From Bacteroidales bacterium (lineage in GTDB: Bacteria; Bacteroidota; Bacteroidia; Bacteroidales; P3): a DNA stretch of 64,000 nt. The stretch is from NCBI GenBank assembly GCA_028708845.1, contig JAQVXZ010000009.1:1-64000 (forward strand), in the 5' to 3' direction. The first letter of the stretch is position 1; each line of letters begins with the position of its first letter. Shown one piece after another: positions 16,158 through 24,514 of this stretch. Both the position numbers and the translations under genes were made by a program. A model generated the notes under the pieces. The model had not been told where the DNA came from. It did not search any database and saw nothing but the letters and a program-made list of their open reading frames with translations.

Positions 16158-18785
16158 ATGGAATTAAAATCATACCAACAAGAAGTTATTAATGACTTAA
16201 CAACATATCTTGAGGAATTAAATATTACAAGTGATATAAGTCAAGCTTTTAAAAATTTATGGGAAAGCAAAGGAGTTTATTTTTCTACTTTAGAGGATAG
16301 ATATTTAAGACCTTATGATAATTCGATTAAAGGAGTCCCAAGAGTTACAGTTAAAGTTCCTACAGCTGGAGGTAAAACATTTATTGCATGTAATTCTATA
16401 AAAACGATATTTGATAAACTACCAGCTGAAAAGACTAAAGTTGTTGTTTGGTTTGTTCCTTCCGATACCATTTTGCAACAAACTTATAAGAACTTAAATG
16501 ATACTTCTCATCCTTACAGACAAAAGATTGATTCTCATTTTGGAAGTGCTGTTAGGGTATATGATAAACAAACTTTGTTGTATGGGCAAAACTTTAACCC
16601 AATTGAGGTAAGAGAACAATTAAGTATTTTAGTTTTAAGTATTCAATCTTTTGCTTCAAATAAAAAAGAAGGCAGGAAGGTTTTTCAAGAAAATGAAAAC
16701 CTTGTTAGCTTTACAAAGGATAAAAGTTATAACACTAATCAAATTGAGGATGCAGAAGACAGTGCTTTAATTCAAGTAATTGCTAATTTAAACCCTGTTG
16801 TTATTATTGATGAAAGCCATAATTATGAATCTAATTTGAGATTAGATTTACTCAATTTAATTAATCCAAGTTTTATTTTAGACCTTACGGCTACTCCAAG
16901 AGAGAAATCAAATATTATTAGTTTTGTTGATGCAATGAAACTAAAGAAGAATAATATGGTTAAATTGCCTGTTATTGTTTATAAGAATAGAAATACAGAA
17001 GAAGTTATTTCAAGTGCTATTGAGTTTCAGAAGAAGTTGGAAGAGGTTGCAATAGAGAATGAAAAAGAAACTGGATTATATATTAGACCAATTGTTCTTT
17101 TTCAGGCTCAACCAAAGACTGATGATGATAATATTACTTTTGACAAAATTAAAGGGCAACTTATTGAGGCTGGTATTCCTGAAAATCAAATTAAAATAAA
17201 GACTTCAAAATATGATGAGATAAAAAATATTGATTTGTTGAGTAGGGATTGTGAAATTAGATTTATTATTACTATTAATGCTTTAAAAGAGGGTTGGGAT
17301 TGTCCTTTTGCTTATATATTGGCTTCTTTAGCAAATAAAACTTCAAATGTTGATGTTGAACAAATATTAGGTAGAACTCTTCGACTTCCTCATGTTACAA
17401 AACATAGTAATCATTTATTAAATAGTTCTTATGTTTTTTCCTCTTCATCCGATTTTCAAAAAACTTTAGAGAATATTATTAGTGCTTTGAATAGAGCAGG
17501 GTTTAGTAAAAAAGATTATAGATATAAAGAAGTTGAAACTAAAGTTGAAAAGGGAGATGATTTAACTCTATTATTTGAAGAGCCAATTCAACAAACAATT
17601 AATGAAAATGATATTGATTTTGATGTTGAAATTGATACAGAAAAAATAAAAGAATATTCACAAACTCCAGAATCAAGGCAATTTGTTGAAAATATTACTA
17701 CAATTGCAAATGAGAAATCAATGGAATATGAAAAGGAAGTTGAGGAATCAATAAAAGAAGAACAATCAATACCAACTGATATAATAGATAAAGTGAAGAC
17801 AAGTAAATTAAAAGATAGTTTTAAAGAAGAAGTAAAAGGCATAAAACTACCTGCTTTTTACATCAAATCTAATATAGAATCATTATTTAATAGCAAAGAT
17901 GAATCAATTAAATTAACTAAAAATTATTTACTAAATGGATTTGATTTAAGTACGCAGGATAAAAATATAGATTTAACTATTACTTCTACAGATATGGCAA
18001 AGATTGATTTGAGTGAAAGACTTAAAGATGAATTTGTGCCTCAATATCAAAAGATGTCTGCAAACGTAAGGGAAGGATTTGTTGAATATTTTAAAGGACT
18101 TACTCCACAAGGAAAGAAAAATAAGATAGTTGAAAGCATTTCAAGAATTATTGGAAGCATTAATGAGATTTCTCAACCTGATATAAAAAACTATGTTAGC
18201 GATATTATTTCAAAATTAGAAGGTGATAAAATTAATGAGATTGCCAATGATGAATTTGGTTATGCACAAGTTGTTAGCCGAAAGATTGAGCAATTGTGTA
18301 ATAAGTATGCTCAAGAGCAATTTTATAGATTATTAGATTTAGGATTAATTAAGTGTGAAGATAGTTTTGAATTTCCTGAAAGGATTATACCTAAAGATAG
18401 TATTGGTTATATTCAAAAGAATCTATATACAGAAGAAGATTCAATGAATCCTTTTGAAGAGAGAATTATTACTCAGATTGCAGGATTAGATAATGTTGTT
18501 TTTTGGCATCGAAATTTATCAAAAGGAAGAGGTTTTATGATAAATGGATTTATAAATCATTACCCTGACTTTATTGTGAAACTAAGAAATGGAAAGATAT
18601 TATTAATTGAAACTAAAGGAGACCATTTAGATAATTCAGATAGTATGGATAAAATTAGATTAGGAAAAATGTGGGAATCAAAAGCAGGTGATAATTTCCG
18701 TTACTATATGGTTTTTGATAGTAAAAAATTAGATGGAGCAAAAAGTATAGGTGAATTAATTGATATTGTAAAGAATATTCAATAA
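16158..18785 (+). CDS. res: Type III restriction enzyme, Res subunit
   Basis: ATP-dependent translocase and endonuclease subunit that, with Mod, cuts DNA carrying unmethylated inverted sites. The 875 residues contain helicase motif I PTAGGKTF near 68, DEAD-type motif II DESH near 218, motif III DLTATP, motif VI QILGRTLRLP near 400, and a C-terminal PD-(D/E)XK nuclease (YPDFIVKLRNGKILLIETKG, near 800-820). All key motifs are intact, so the enzyme should be active. Spacing of 11 bases from the ORF6N gene and the shared strand indicate one operon with mod. AT-rich codon use is uniform along it. Confidence 0.96.
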   Translation: MELKSYQQEVINDLTTYLEELNITSDISQAFKNLWESKGVYFSTLEDRYLRPYDNSIKGVPRVTVKVPTAGGKTFIACNSIKTIFDKLPAEKTKVVVWFVPSDTILQQTYKNLNDTSHPYRQKIDSHFGSAVRVYDKQTLLYGQNFNPIEVREQLSILVLSIQSFASNKKEGRKVFQENENLVSFTKDKSYNTNQIEDAEDSALIQVIANLNPVVIIDESHNYESNLRLDLLNLINPSFILDLTATPREKSNIISFVDAMKLKKNNMVKLPVIVYKNRNTEEVISSAIEFQKKLEEVAIENEKETGLYIRPIVLFQAQPKTDDDNITFDKIKGQLIEAGIPENQIKIKTSKYDEIKNIDLLSRDCEIRFIITINALKEGWDCPFAYILASLANKTSNVDVEQILGRTLRLPHVTKHSNHLLNSSYVFSSSSDFQKTLENIISALNRAGFSKKDYRYKEVETKVEKGDDLTLLFEEPIQQTINENDIDFDVEIDTEKIKEYSQTPESRQFVENITTIANEKSMEYEKEVEESIKEEQSIPTDIIDKVKTSKLKDSFKEEVKGIKLPAFYIKSNIESLFNSKDESIKLTKNYLLNGFDLSTQDKNIDLTITSTDMAKIDLSERLKDEFVPQYQKMSANVREGFVEYFKGLTPQGKKNKIVESISRIIGSINEISQPDIKNYVSDIISKLEGDKINEIANDEFGYAQVVSRKIEQLCNKYAQEQFYRLLDLGLIKCEDSFEFPERIIPKDSIGYIQKNLYTEEDSMNPFEERIITQIAGLDNVVFWHRNLSKGRGFMINGFINHYPDFIVKLRNGKILLIETKGDHLDNSDSMDKIRLGKMWESKAGDNFRYYMVFDSKKLDGAKSIGELIDIVKNIQ

Positions 18786-18843
18786 AAACTTATTTGGAGA
18801 TTTTTATCATTACATGTTTGAAAAATTATAAAGTTTGTAGATT

Positions 18844-19764
18844 ATGAGCAAAATAACATTATACAAATTAGAAGCTGATAATAGAGCTGAAATCGTTAGT
18901 GAGAAGCCTTTTAAGTTAGAAAGAGATATGCAAAGGGTTTTTGAGGATAATTTGGGTTTGATTATGGGCTTGGAAATGGTTAAGTCGGAGTTTACAATCA
19001 AGGATAAGAGAATTGATACATTGGCTTTTGATAGGCAAAGTAATTCTTTTGTGATTATTGAATACAAGAGAGATAAAAACAATTCTGTTTTTGACCAAGG
19101 TATTACTTACTTAAATCTTATGCTTAATTATAAGGCTGATTTTGTTTTGGAGTATAATGAGAACATGAAAAACAATTTGCTTAGGGATGATGTTGATTGG
19201 TCTCAATCAAGAGTTGTATTTGTTAGTTCAGATTTTACAGAAAATCAAATTCAAGCTACCAATTTCAAGGATTTTGCTATTGAGCTTTGGGAAGTAAAGA
19301 GATATAGCAATAATACTATTTCGATTAATAATATTGGAAAATCAAAATCAGCACCATCAATTAAACCAATTTTAGAAAAGAATAATACTTATCAAGATAT
19401 TTCAAAGGAAATAAAGGTTTATACAGAAGAAGATCATTTGCAAAGTAAGTCCGATGAGATAATTGAATTATATGAGAAGTTCAAGAATGCAATTCTTAAT
19501 TTGAAAGAGGGGATTGAAGTTGTTTATAGAAAATACTATATAGGCTTTAAATTGAATAATAGTAATATAAGTGATGTTGAAATTCAGTCTAAATCATTAA
19601 AGTTATATATTAATCTAAACAAAGGACACTTAGATGATCCAAAAGGACTAATGAGAGATATTTCAAATGTTGGACATTGGGGAAATGGAGATTATCAAAT
19701 TATTGTAAAGAATGATGATGATTTGGAATATATAATGAGTTTGATTAAACAGGCTATAAAATAG
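18844..19764 (+). CDS. PD-(D/E)XK nuclease-like protein with DUF5655 C-terminus
   Basis: 306 residues. The N-terminal half has a PD-(D/E)XK pattern, D58 in KRIDTLAFD, then E73 and K75 in VIIEYKR, the DUF91/NucS-like arrangement. The C-terminal 100 residues (NLKEGIEVVYRKYYIGFKLN; KSLKLYINLNKGHLDDPKGL; GHWGNGDYQIIV) match the DUF5655 type. No helicase or specificity domain is present. It follows res by 58 bases on the same strand and ends 38 bases before the right repeat, so it travels with the restriction island. It could be an extra nuclease or a sensor of modified DNA; the biochemical role is not established. Confidence 0.82.
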   Translation: MSKITLYKLEADNRAEIVSEKPFKLERDMQRVFEDNLGLIMGLEMVKSEFTIKDKRIDTLAFDRQSNSFVIIEYKRDKNNSVFDQGITYLNLMLNYKADFVLEYNENMKNNLLRDDVDWSQSRVVFVSSDFTENQIQATNFKDFAIELWEVKRYSNNTISINNIGKSKSAPSIKPILEKNNTYQDISKEIKVYTEEDHLQSKSDEIIELYEKFKNAILNLKEGIEVVYRKYYIGFKLNNSNISDVEIQSKSLKLYINLNKGHLDDPKGLMRDISNVGHWGNGDYQIIVKNDDDLEYIMSLIKQAIK

Positions 19765-19802
19765 TAAGGATAAATATCAGCACAACGATTATAAAAGTAA
19801 GA

Positions 19803-20053
19803 AACCATGAAAACAAAAAATCTTTTATTCTATTCCATAGCCTTTATCATTACAATGGTTATTATTTTGTTTATGTCTTATCAAGATGAGAAACAAGCTC
19901 TGTTAGTCAATATTGGTTAGGGATGTGTTATTTACATGGAATAGGTACTGATACCAATTTAAAGGAATATGATTATTGGATTAATGAATCATCAAAGAAT
20001 GGTTATAAATTTAAAGAATAATCTTTCGGATAACATATCCTAATAATAAAGAA
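19803..20053 (+). repeat. Right 251-bp direct repeat flanking the restriction island
   Basis: The partner of 13117-13367: same length, same orientation, about 97 percent identical by eye. The unit spacing is 6686 bp and encloses all four island genes. Confidence 0.9.
19807..20021 (+). pseudogene. Broken Sel1-repeat type protein gene, right copy
   Basis: Like the left copy: a 37-residue frame with a single membrane segment stopping at 19920, then an overlapping frame with YWLGMCYLHGIGTDTNLKEY ending at 20021. It has one extra codon pair at the start because its ATG lies six bases further upstream. The frame break is identical to the left copy. Confidence 0.6.
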
Positions 20054-20079
20054 GTGCGGGAGTACAAATCCCGCACTTC
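20051..20079. repeat. REP-like hairpin, copy E2
   Basis: A perfect 11-bp stem (GAAGTGCGGGA 20051-20061 with TCCCGCACTTC 20069-20079) at the very end of the right 251-bp repeat. It may also act as a terminator for the island. Confidence 0.7.
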
Positions 20080-20226
20080 AAAATAACTTATGCAAAAATG
20101 TTAAGAATATTTTAAACAATGTCCCAATCTTTTGCCCAATTATGCATTAGTTAATAGTATTTGTATAGAAAAAGACTTGATTTGTGCATCTTTTAGACCA
20201 AGTTTACAGAACAAAGAGCAAAAAAA

Positions 20227-20336
20227 GTGAAACAAAGACTTAAGAAATTAAAACGAAGAGTTAGGAAAATGAAACGAAGAAAGAAAATCCTAACTCTTCG
20301 TTTTAATTTCTTGAAACGAAGAGTTAGGATTCTTAT
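20227..20336. repeat. AAACGAAG-family repeat cluster 2 with a 25-bp perfect hairpin
   Basis: Five AAACGAAG or AAACAAAG words, one inverted. Bases 20242-20266 and 20288-20312 are perfect complements (25 bp) around a 21-base loop that holds another word. The cluster lies between the convergent island and Spy-like gene, so it could stop transcription from both sides. Confidence 0.8.
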
Positions 20337-20370
20337 ATAAGGACTTAATTTAACTTAATTTGTGTGGGTT

Positions 20371-20961
20371 TTATCTTCTATGGGATTTTGCTCTCTTGCC
20401 TTCAGGATTTCTATCAGTCTTATTTGTATTATTGGTGCAGTCACCTCTATGGTTTTTCCAAGACTTACCAATTACATCACTTATATATCTTTTTTCCAAC
20501 ATAAATAGCATCATAATTTTTTGCGTTGGAATAGCTTTTTTAAATTCTTTTGAGTATTTATCTTGAATATCAATGATTTCTCTTTTTGATTTTAGGTGTC
20601 GATTAATCATATCTTGAGCTTCTTTCTCTGTCATCTTAAGAAAATCAGGACGCATAGGAAAACCTTCTTTGGTAGTATCTCTTGGTCTCATTTTTTCTCT
20701 TACCGCATTCATTTCATCTTCATAATTATTGAATATTGGCCAAAACTTTTGAGCCTCTTCAACACTTAAATCAAGTTTATCGGTTAAGTAAGCTATTTTG
20801 TTAACCTTCATTTTGTTTGTAAAGTTATCCATAGCATGTCTTTTTTCTCCTTGTCTATTAGAAGCATCGCAAGTCTGATCTCTTTTTTGTATTTGTGCGT
20901 TTATTGTTGGAATTGCCATAAGAGAAAGAACCAACATTAAAATAAATCTTTTCATTTTCAT
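20371..20961 (-). CDS. Spy/CpxP-like periplasmic protein of an ECF sigma operon
   Basis: 196 residues with a signal peptide (FILMLVLSLMAIPTINAQ). The mature part is helical and charged: KIAYLTDKLDLSVEEAQKFWPIFNNYEDEM is the Spy-like helix with the LTxKLxLSxEEAxKFWP pattern common in Bacteroidota proteins of ECF sigma loci. Spy-like proteins are periplasmic chaperones or stress sensors. Its start overlaps the stop of the anti-sigma-like gene by four bases (ATGA), so it is the last gene of the sigma operon and probably senses or buffers envelope stress for it. Confidence 0.8.
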   Translation of the reverse strand: MKMKRFILMLVLSLMAIPTINAQIQKRDQTCDASNRQGEKRHAMDNFTNKMKVNKIAYLTDKLDLSVEEAQKFWPIFNNYEDEMNAVREKMRPRDTTKEGFPMRPDFLKMTEKEAQDMINRHLKSKREIIDIQDKYSKEFKKAIPTQKIMMLFMLEKRYISDVIGKSWKNHRGDCTNNTNKTDRNPEGKRAKSHRR

Positions 20962-21425
20962 AAGTCTACATCGTTATATGTTATATAATCATTTAATACA
21001 TCCATCTCTAAGTAATACTCTAAATAATCTAATTCTTCTTCTGTAAGTTCCAATTCTTGAAAAGCTTGCTGCTCTACTTGTGTTTGAGCTTTATGGTTTT
21101 CATTTTTGAAACTTTCTATTTCATTAGAAGAAATAGTAGGCTCATCTATCACTAAGCTTTCAACATTCTGACCTATTGAATCTATTGTTTGTGATTGTGA
21201 GATTTGATTTGAAGCATCACTTAAATCTGAGGGCTGAATCCATAATACCATACCACCAACAGACAATAACAATAATAATGCTGCAGCATATCTTATTAGA
21301 GTTTTGCTATTAGAGAATAAGTATTTCTTCTTTGGAGCAAGTTGTACTTTTGCAAGTATCTCTTTTTCCAAGTCATCAAAATAGTTATTTGTTACTTTAA
21401 ATGGTGATTTGTTCTTAGCCATCAT
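20958..21425 (-). CDS. Putative anti-sigma factor, single-pass membrane protein
   Basis: 155 residues. An N-terminal cytoplasmic part (PFKVTNNYFDDLEKEILAKV) precedes one membrane helix (TLIRYAAALLLLLSVGGMVLW, about 45-65) and an acidic periplasmic tail rich in Q, S and E (ELTEEELDYLEYYLEMDVL). The N-terminal word PxVPxNYFxxLxxxIxxK recurs in Bacteroidota membrane proteins encoded after ECF sigma factors. It lies 41 bases after the sigma gene and overlaps the Spy-like gene. It would hold the sigma factor at the inner membrane; a zinc-binding anti-sigma motif is not visible. Confidence 0.7.
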   Translation of the reverse strand: MMAKNKSPFKVTNNYFDDLEKEILAKVQLAPKKKYLFSNSKTLIRYAAALLLLLSVGGMVLWIQPSDLSDASNQISQSQTIDSIGQNVESLVIDEPTISSNEIESFKNENHKAQTQVEQQAFQELELTEEELDYLEYYLEMDVLNDYITYNDVDL

Positions 21426-21466
21426 TTCTGGATTTTGTATATTAGACTGATAAAAATGTGAAAGGT

Positions 21467-22033
21467 TTAATCTGGGAAGTCAAAATTATGAATTTCATCC
21501 TTTAAAAGCTGTTCTTTTATCTTCTTTGCAGCAAAATGATATGTTGCTTTTAAGGAACTTTCTGTTGTTTCTAAGATTTGCTCCATTTCCTTAAAGGGCA
21601 TTTCATCGTAGTATCGTAAGTTGAAAACCAATCGCTGCTTATCTGGAAGAAGGAGTATTGCTTTTTGAAGCTTAAGTTCAATTTCGTCTGCCTCAAAACT
21701 AGTATCAGACTTTAGGCTTTCGAACATTGCATCCTCAATAGAGGTAAATTTGAACCTATATCTTTGACGTTTGGATGAAAGAAAATTAAGGGTATGATTT
21801 AATGCAATTCGGTATATCCAAGTTGATAGGGTGGAATCGCCTTTGAAAGAATCTATATTTTGGAATACTTTAATAAAAACCTCTTGAACTAAGTCGTTGG
21901 AGTCTTCATGAGATAAGACCATATGCCTTATCTGCCAATAAACTCTTTCCTTAAAATCGTGAACTAAGACAGAGAACCCTTTTTCTCGAGTACTTATATC
22001 TTTAAGTAATTCGAATAGTTCAGTATCTGTCAT
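21467..22033 (-). CDS. ECF-type RNA polymerase sigma factor
   Basis: 188 residues with region 2 (HMVLSHEDSNDLVQEVFIKVFQNIDSFKGDSTLSTWIYRIALN) and region 4 (LQKAILLLPDKQRLVFNLRYYDEMPFKEMEQILETTESSLKATYHFAAKKI) of the RpoE group. It directs RNA polymerase to a small regulon, probably including its own operon. It lies 27 bases downstream of a TPR gene and is followed by the anti-sigma-like and Spy-like genes, a common Bacteroidota envelope-stress layout. The start at 22033 gives a usual N-terminus. Confidence 0.93.
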   Translation of the reverse strand: MTDTELFELLKDISTREKGFSVLVHDFKERVYWQIRHMVLSHEDSNDLVQEVFIKVFQNIDSFKGDSTLSTWIYRIALNHTLNFLSSKRQRYRFKFTSIEDAMFESLKSDTSFEADEIELKLQKAILLLPDKQRLVFNLRYYDEMPFKEMEQILETTESSLKATYHFAAKKIKEQLLKDEIHNFDFPD

Positions 22034-22060
22034 TTGATTTTTATTATTAATAGGAAAGGC

Positions 22061-22336
22061 TTAGTGGTTATACAAATCAGTGTTGAAGAAATTCAAGACC
22101 TCAATGCACATATCTTTTGCTTGAACGGCAGGTGAATCAGGGTTTATATCAATTGCTTTGACATAGTTATTTATTGCATTTGCCCAGTCTTGCTTTTTCC
22201 TATATATGTTTCCTTTTAAATAATAAGCCATTTCTTGCTTATCGTCTTTTGAAATAATATCGTCTAGTTTCTCAATAGCCTCTTCGTTTTTATTTTCTTC
22301 AATTAGGGCTTTGATTATTTTATATTTCTCTTCCAT
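22061..22336 (-). CDS. Small TPR protein
   Basis: 91 residues containing two tetratricopeptide repeats (NEEAIEKLDDIISKDDKQEMAYYLKGNIY; DWANAINNYVKAIDINPDSP). There is no signal peptide, so it is cytoplasmic and probably a protein-interaction adaptor. It is 27 bases upstream of the ECF sigma gene and on the same strand, so it may be the first gene of that operon. The partner is not known. Confidence 0.82.
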   Translation of the reverse strand: MEEKYKIIKALIEENKNEEAIEKLDDIISKDDKQEMAYYLKGNIYRKKQDWANAINNYVKAIDINPDSPAVQAKDMCIEVLNFFNTDLYNH

Positions 22337-22451
22337 TATTCTGTTTTTTATTATTAATAAATTATATTATCAATACCGATTAATCGCTTATCTAGTACCG
22401 ACCTCATATATATCGGAAAAAACTATGAAATATTATATCCTTTGGAAAATT

Positions 22452-23741
22452 TTAGATAATTTCACCTATTAAATCAAACTCAACAGCATCAACTATCTTA
22501 ACTTTATAGAACTTTCCTACTTCCAATTTATATGTATCTGATATTAGAACTTCATTGTCAACCTCAGGGCTATCATACTGTGTTCTTGCTATCCAAAAAT
22601 CTAGTTCTCTTCTATCAATAACAACTTCAATTTCTTTTCCTATCTTGGTTTGATTGATTTCTAATGATATTTCTTGTTGGATATCTAATATTTCATCGAA
22701 ACGCTCTTGTTTTACTTCATCTGATACATCATCTTCTAGCTCATAAGCCGGAGTTCCTTCCTCTGGAGAATACATAAACGAGCCCATTCTCTCGAAACGC
22801 ATTTCTGAAACAAATGATTTCAAGTTTTCAAAATCTTCTTCAGTTTCACCAGGGTAACCAACAATAAAAGTTGTTCTAAATGCAATATCAGGAACAATGC
22901 TTCTGATTTGCTTAACTAAGTTTTTAGTCTCTTCTGATGTAATATTCCTATTCATTGAAGAAAGGATTGAATCACTTATATGCTGAAGAGGTAGGTCGAT
23001 ATAATTACATATCTTCTCTTCCTTTTGCATTAGTTCAATTACATCCATTGGGAATTGATGTGGATAGGTGTATTGGAGGCGAATCCATTTCAAATTGTCA
23101 ATCTTTACCAGCTCTCTTAATAGGTCAGCAAGTCTTCTTTCTTTATAAATATCGAGTCCATAATAGGTAGTGTCTTGTGCAATAAGAATTATCTCTCTTA
23201 CACCTGACTTAACTAGTCTTTTTGCTTCTTCAACCAAATCTTCAATCGGCCTAGATATGTTTTTTCCTCTAATTAATGGGATTGCACAATAGGAACAACT
23301 CCTATCGCAACCCTCTGCAATCTTTAAGTAAGCATAGTGTTTTGGAGTGCTAATTACTCTTTCGGTATAATAAGATCCTTTTACATCGGTATCTAGATAT
23401 TCTAATATCTTTTCATATTCAAATACTCCAAAAAACTCGTCAACTGATGGTATTTCTTCTTTTAAGTCTGCCATATAGCGTTGAGAAAGGCAACCACATA
23501 CTATAACTTTACCTACCTTTTGGGTTTGTTTTAATGCACATTGAAGTAATATATTATTAATTGATTCCTCTTTGGCATCACCAATAAACCCACATGTGTT
23601 AACAATTACTACATCGAAGTATTGCTTTGCTCCTTCAAAAGTTACATTATGTCCTTTTTTTAGTAAGTGACCTGCCAAGAACTCTGAATCTACTGTGTTT
23701 TTTGAACAACCTAGAGTAACGATATTTATATTTAAACTCAT
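22452..23741 (-). CDS. rimO: Ribosomal protein uS12 methylthiotransferase
   Basis: Radical-SAM enzyme that adds a methylthio group to the conserved aspartate of ribosomal protein uS12. The 429 residues hold an N-terminal UPF0004 domain with cluster cysteines C12, C50 and C84, the radical-SAM motif CxxxCxxC at 145, 149 and 152 (GCDRSCSYCAIP), and a C-terminal TRAM domain (about 365-429). The motif order and the GCSKNTVDSE start separate it from MiaB. It sits near ftsY, DUF4295 and rpmG, a conserved Bacteroidota neighbourhood, but with an outer-membrane protein gene inserted between rimO and ftsY. Confidence 0.96.
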   Translation of the reverse strand: MSLNINIVTLGCSKNTVDSEFLAGHLLKKGHNVTFEGAKQYFDVVIVNTCGFIGDAKEESINNILLQCALKQTQKVGKVIVCGCLSQRYMADLKEEIPSVDEFFGVFEYEKILEYLDTDVKGSYYTERVISTPKHYAYLKIAEGCDRSCSYCAIPLIRGKNISRPIEDLVEEAKRLVKSGVREIILIAQDTTYYGLDIYKERRLADLLRELVKIDNLKWIRLQYTYPHQFPMDVIELMQKEEKICNYIDLPLQHISDSILSSMNRNITSEETKNLVKQIRSIVPDIAFRTTFIVGYPGETEEDFENLKSFVSEMRFERMGSFMYSPEEGTPAYELEDDVSDEVKQERFDEILDIQQEISLEINQTKIGKEIEVVIDRRELDFWIARTQYDSPEVDNEVLISDTYKLEVGKFYKVKIVDAVEFDLIGEII

Positions 23742-23751
23742 CTTTATTTTA

Positions 23752-24465
23752 TTATAGTTTTATTCTAACTCCTACTGAAAAATCTAAACGGTAAAGACTT
23801 TCTGAATGATTTAAGGTTTGCTTATCTTCTCCAACAGTTAATTTATTAATATTTGCTCCAAGAAGCCCTGCATTAAAACCAACTGAAAGGAAATCATTTA
23901 TTGAATAATCTATTCCTCCATCTAGCCCCCAACCAAAATTATGGCCAGTGTAAACAGAACTTTTAGCAACAGTTGTTAGAGTAGGGCTTATCCCAACCTT
24001 TATTTCTGAATTTCTAAGAGACATATATCCTATTGTTGCTCTTGCATAAAAGTTATATCTATCTGAAAATGTTGGAAAAATATATTTGAAAGATGGTCCA
24101 ACATAGAAAATATACATATCGTCTTTAGCCTCTACACCTGAGTTTGCAAGTAAGTTAGCATCAGATGAAAGTGCATTTCCAGAAGTAAAAGCAGATGTTT
24201 TAAATCCAAAAGCTAAAGATGGTTTAAAGATATAATCGTATGCAAAATTGATTTGAAATCCGTTTCTAAGCTTACTATAATGATTCGAATTAGAGGTTTG
24301 ATTATGAAATAACTCATTTGGCTCTGCGGATAATCTAAAAGAATAACCTAAGTCCATTGAGAAATTATGACGATTGGTTGTGAATTGTTTTTCTTGTTTT
24401 TCTTGAGCATTCACCATTAGGGATGAAAAAAGAAATGTAAATAATAAGATTCTACTTAGTTTCAT
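23752..24465 (-). CDS. Outer-membrane beta-barrel protein
   Basis: 237 residues with a signal peptide (ILLFTFLFSSLMVNAQ). The mature part alternates polar and hydrophobic residues in strands typical of an eight-stranded OmpA/PorT-like barrel (FSMDLGYSFRLSA; GFQINFAYDYIF; YFYARATIGYMSLRN; FGWGLDGGIDYSI) and ends YRLDFSVGVRIKL, a C-terminal beta signal. The function is unknown; no OmpA peptidoglycan domain is present. It lies 10 bases upstream of rimO and 49 bases downstream of ftsY on the same strand. Confidence 0.82.
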   Translation of the reverse strand: MKLSRILLFTFLFSSLMVNAQEKQEKQFTTNRHNFSMDLGYSFRLSAEPNELFHNQTSNSNHYSKLRNGFQINFAYDYIFKPSLAFGFKTSAFTSGNALSSDANLLANSGVEAKDDMYIFYVGPSFKYIFPTFSDRYNFYARATIGYMSLRNSEIKVGISPTLTTVAKSSVYTGHNFGWGLDGGIDYSINDFLSVGFNAGLLGANINKLTVGEDKQTLNHSESLYRLDFSVGVRIKL

Positions 24466-24514
24466 TTTGATATTTATTTAGTTTGTTAGTTTATTGGCTT
24501 ATTAGTTTCTTTAT

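Noticed and set aside
20360-20566. A hydrophobic 68-residue frame opposite the Spy-like gene
   Set aside because: It is the complement of a real gene with a clear family pattern.
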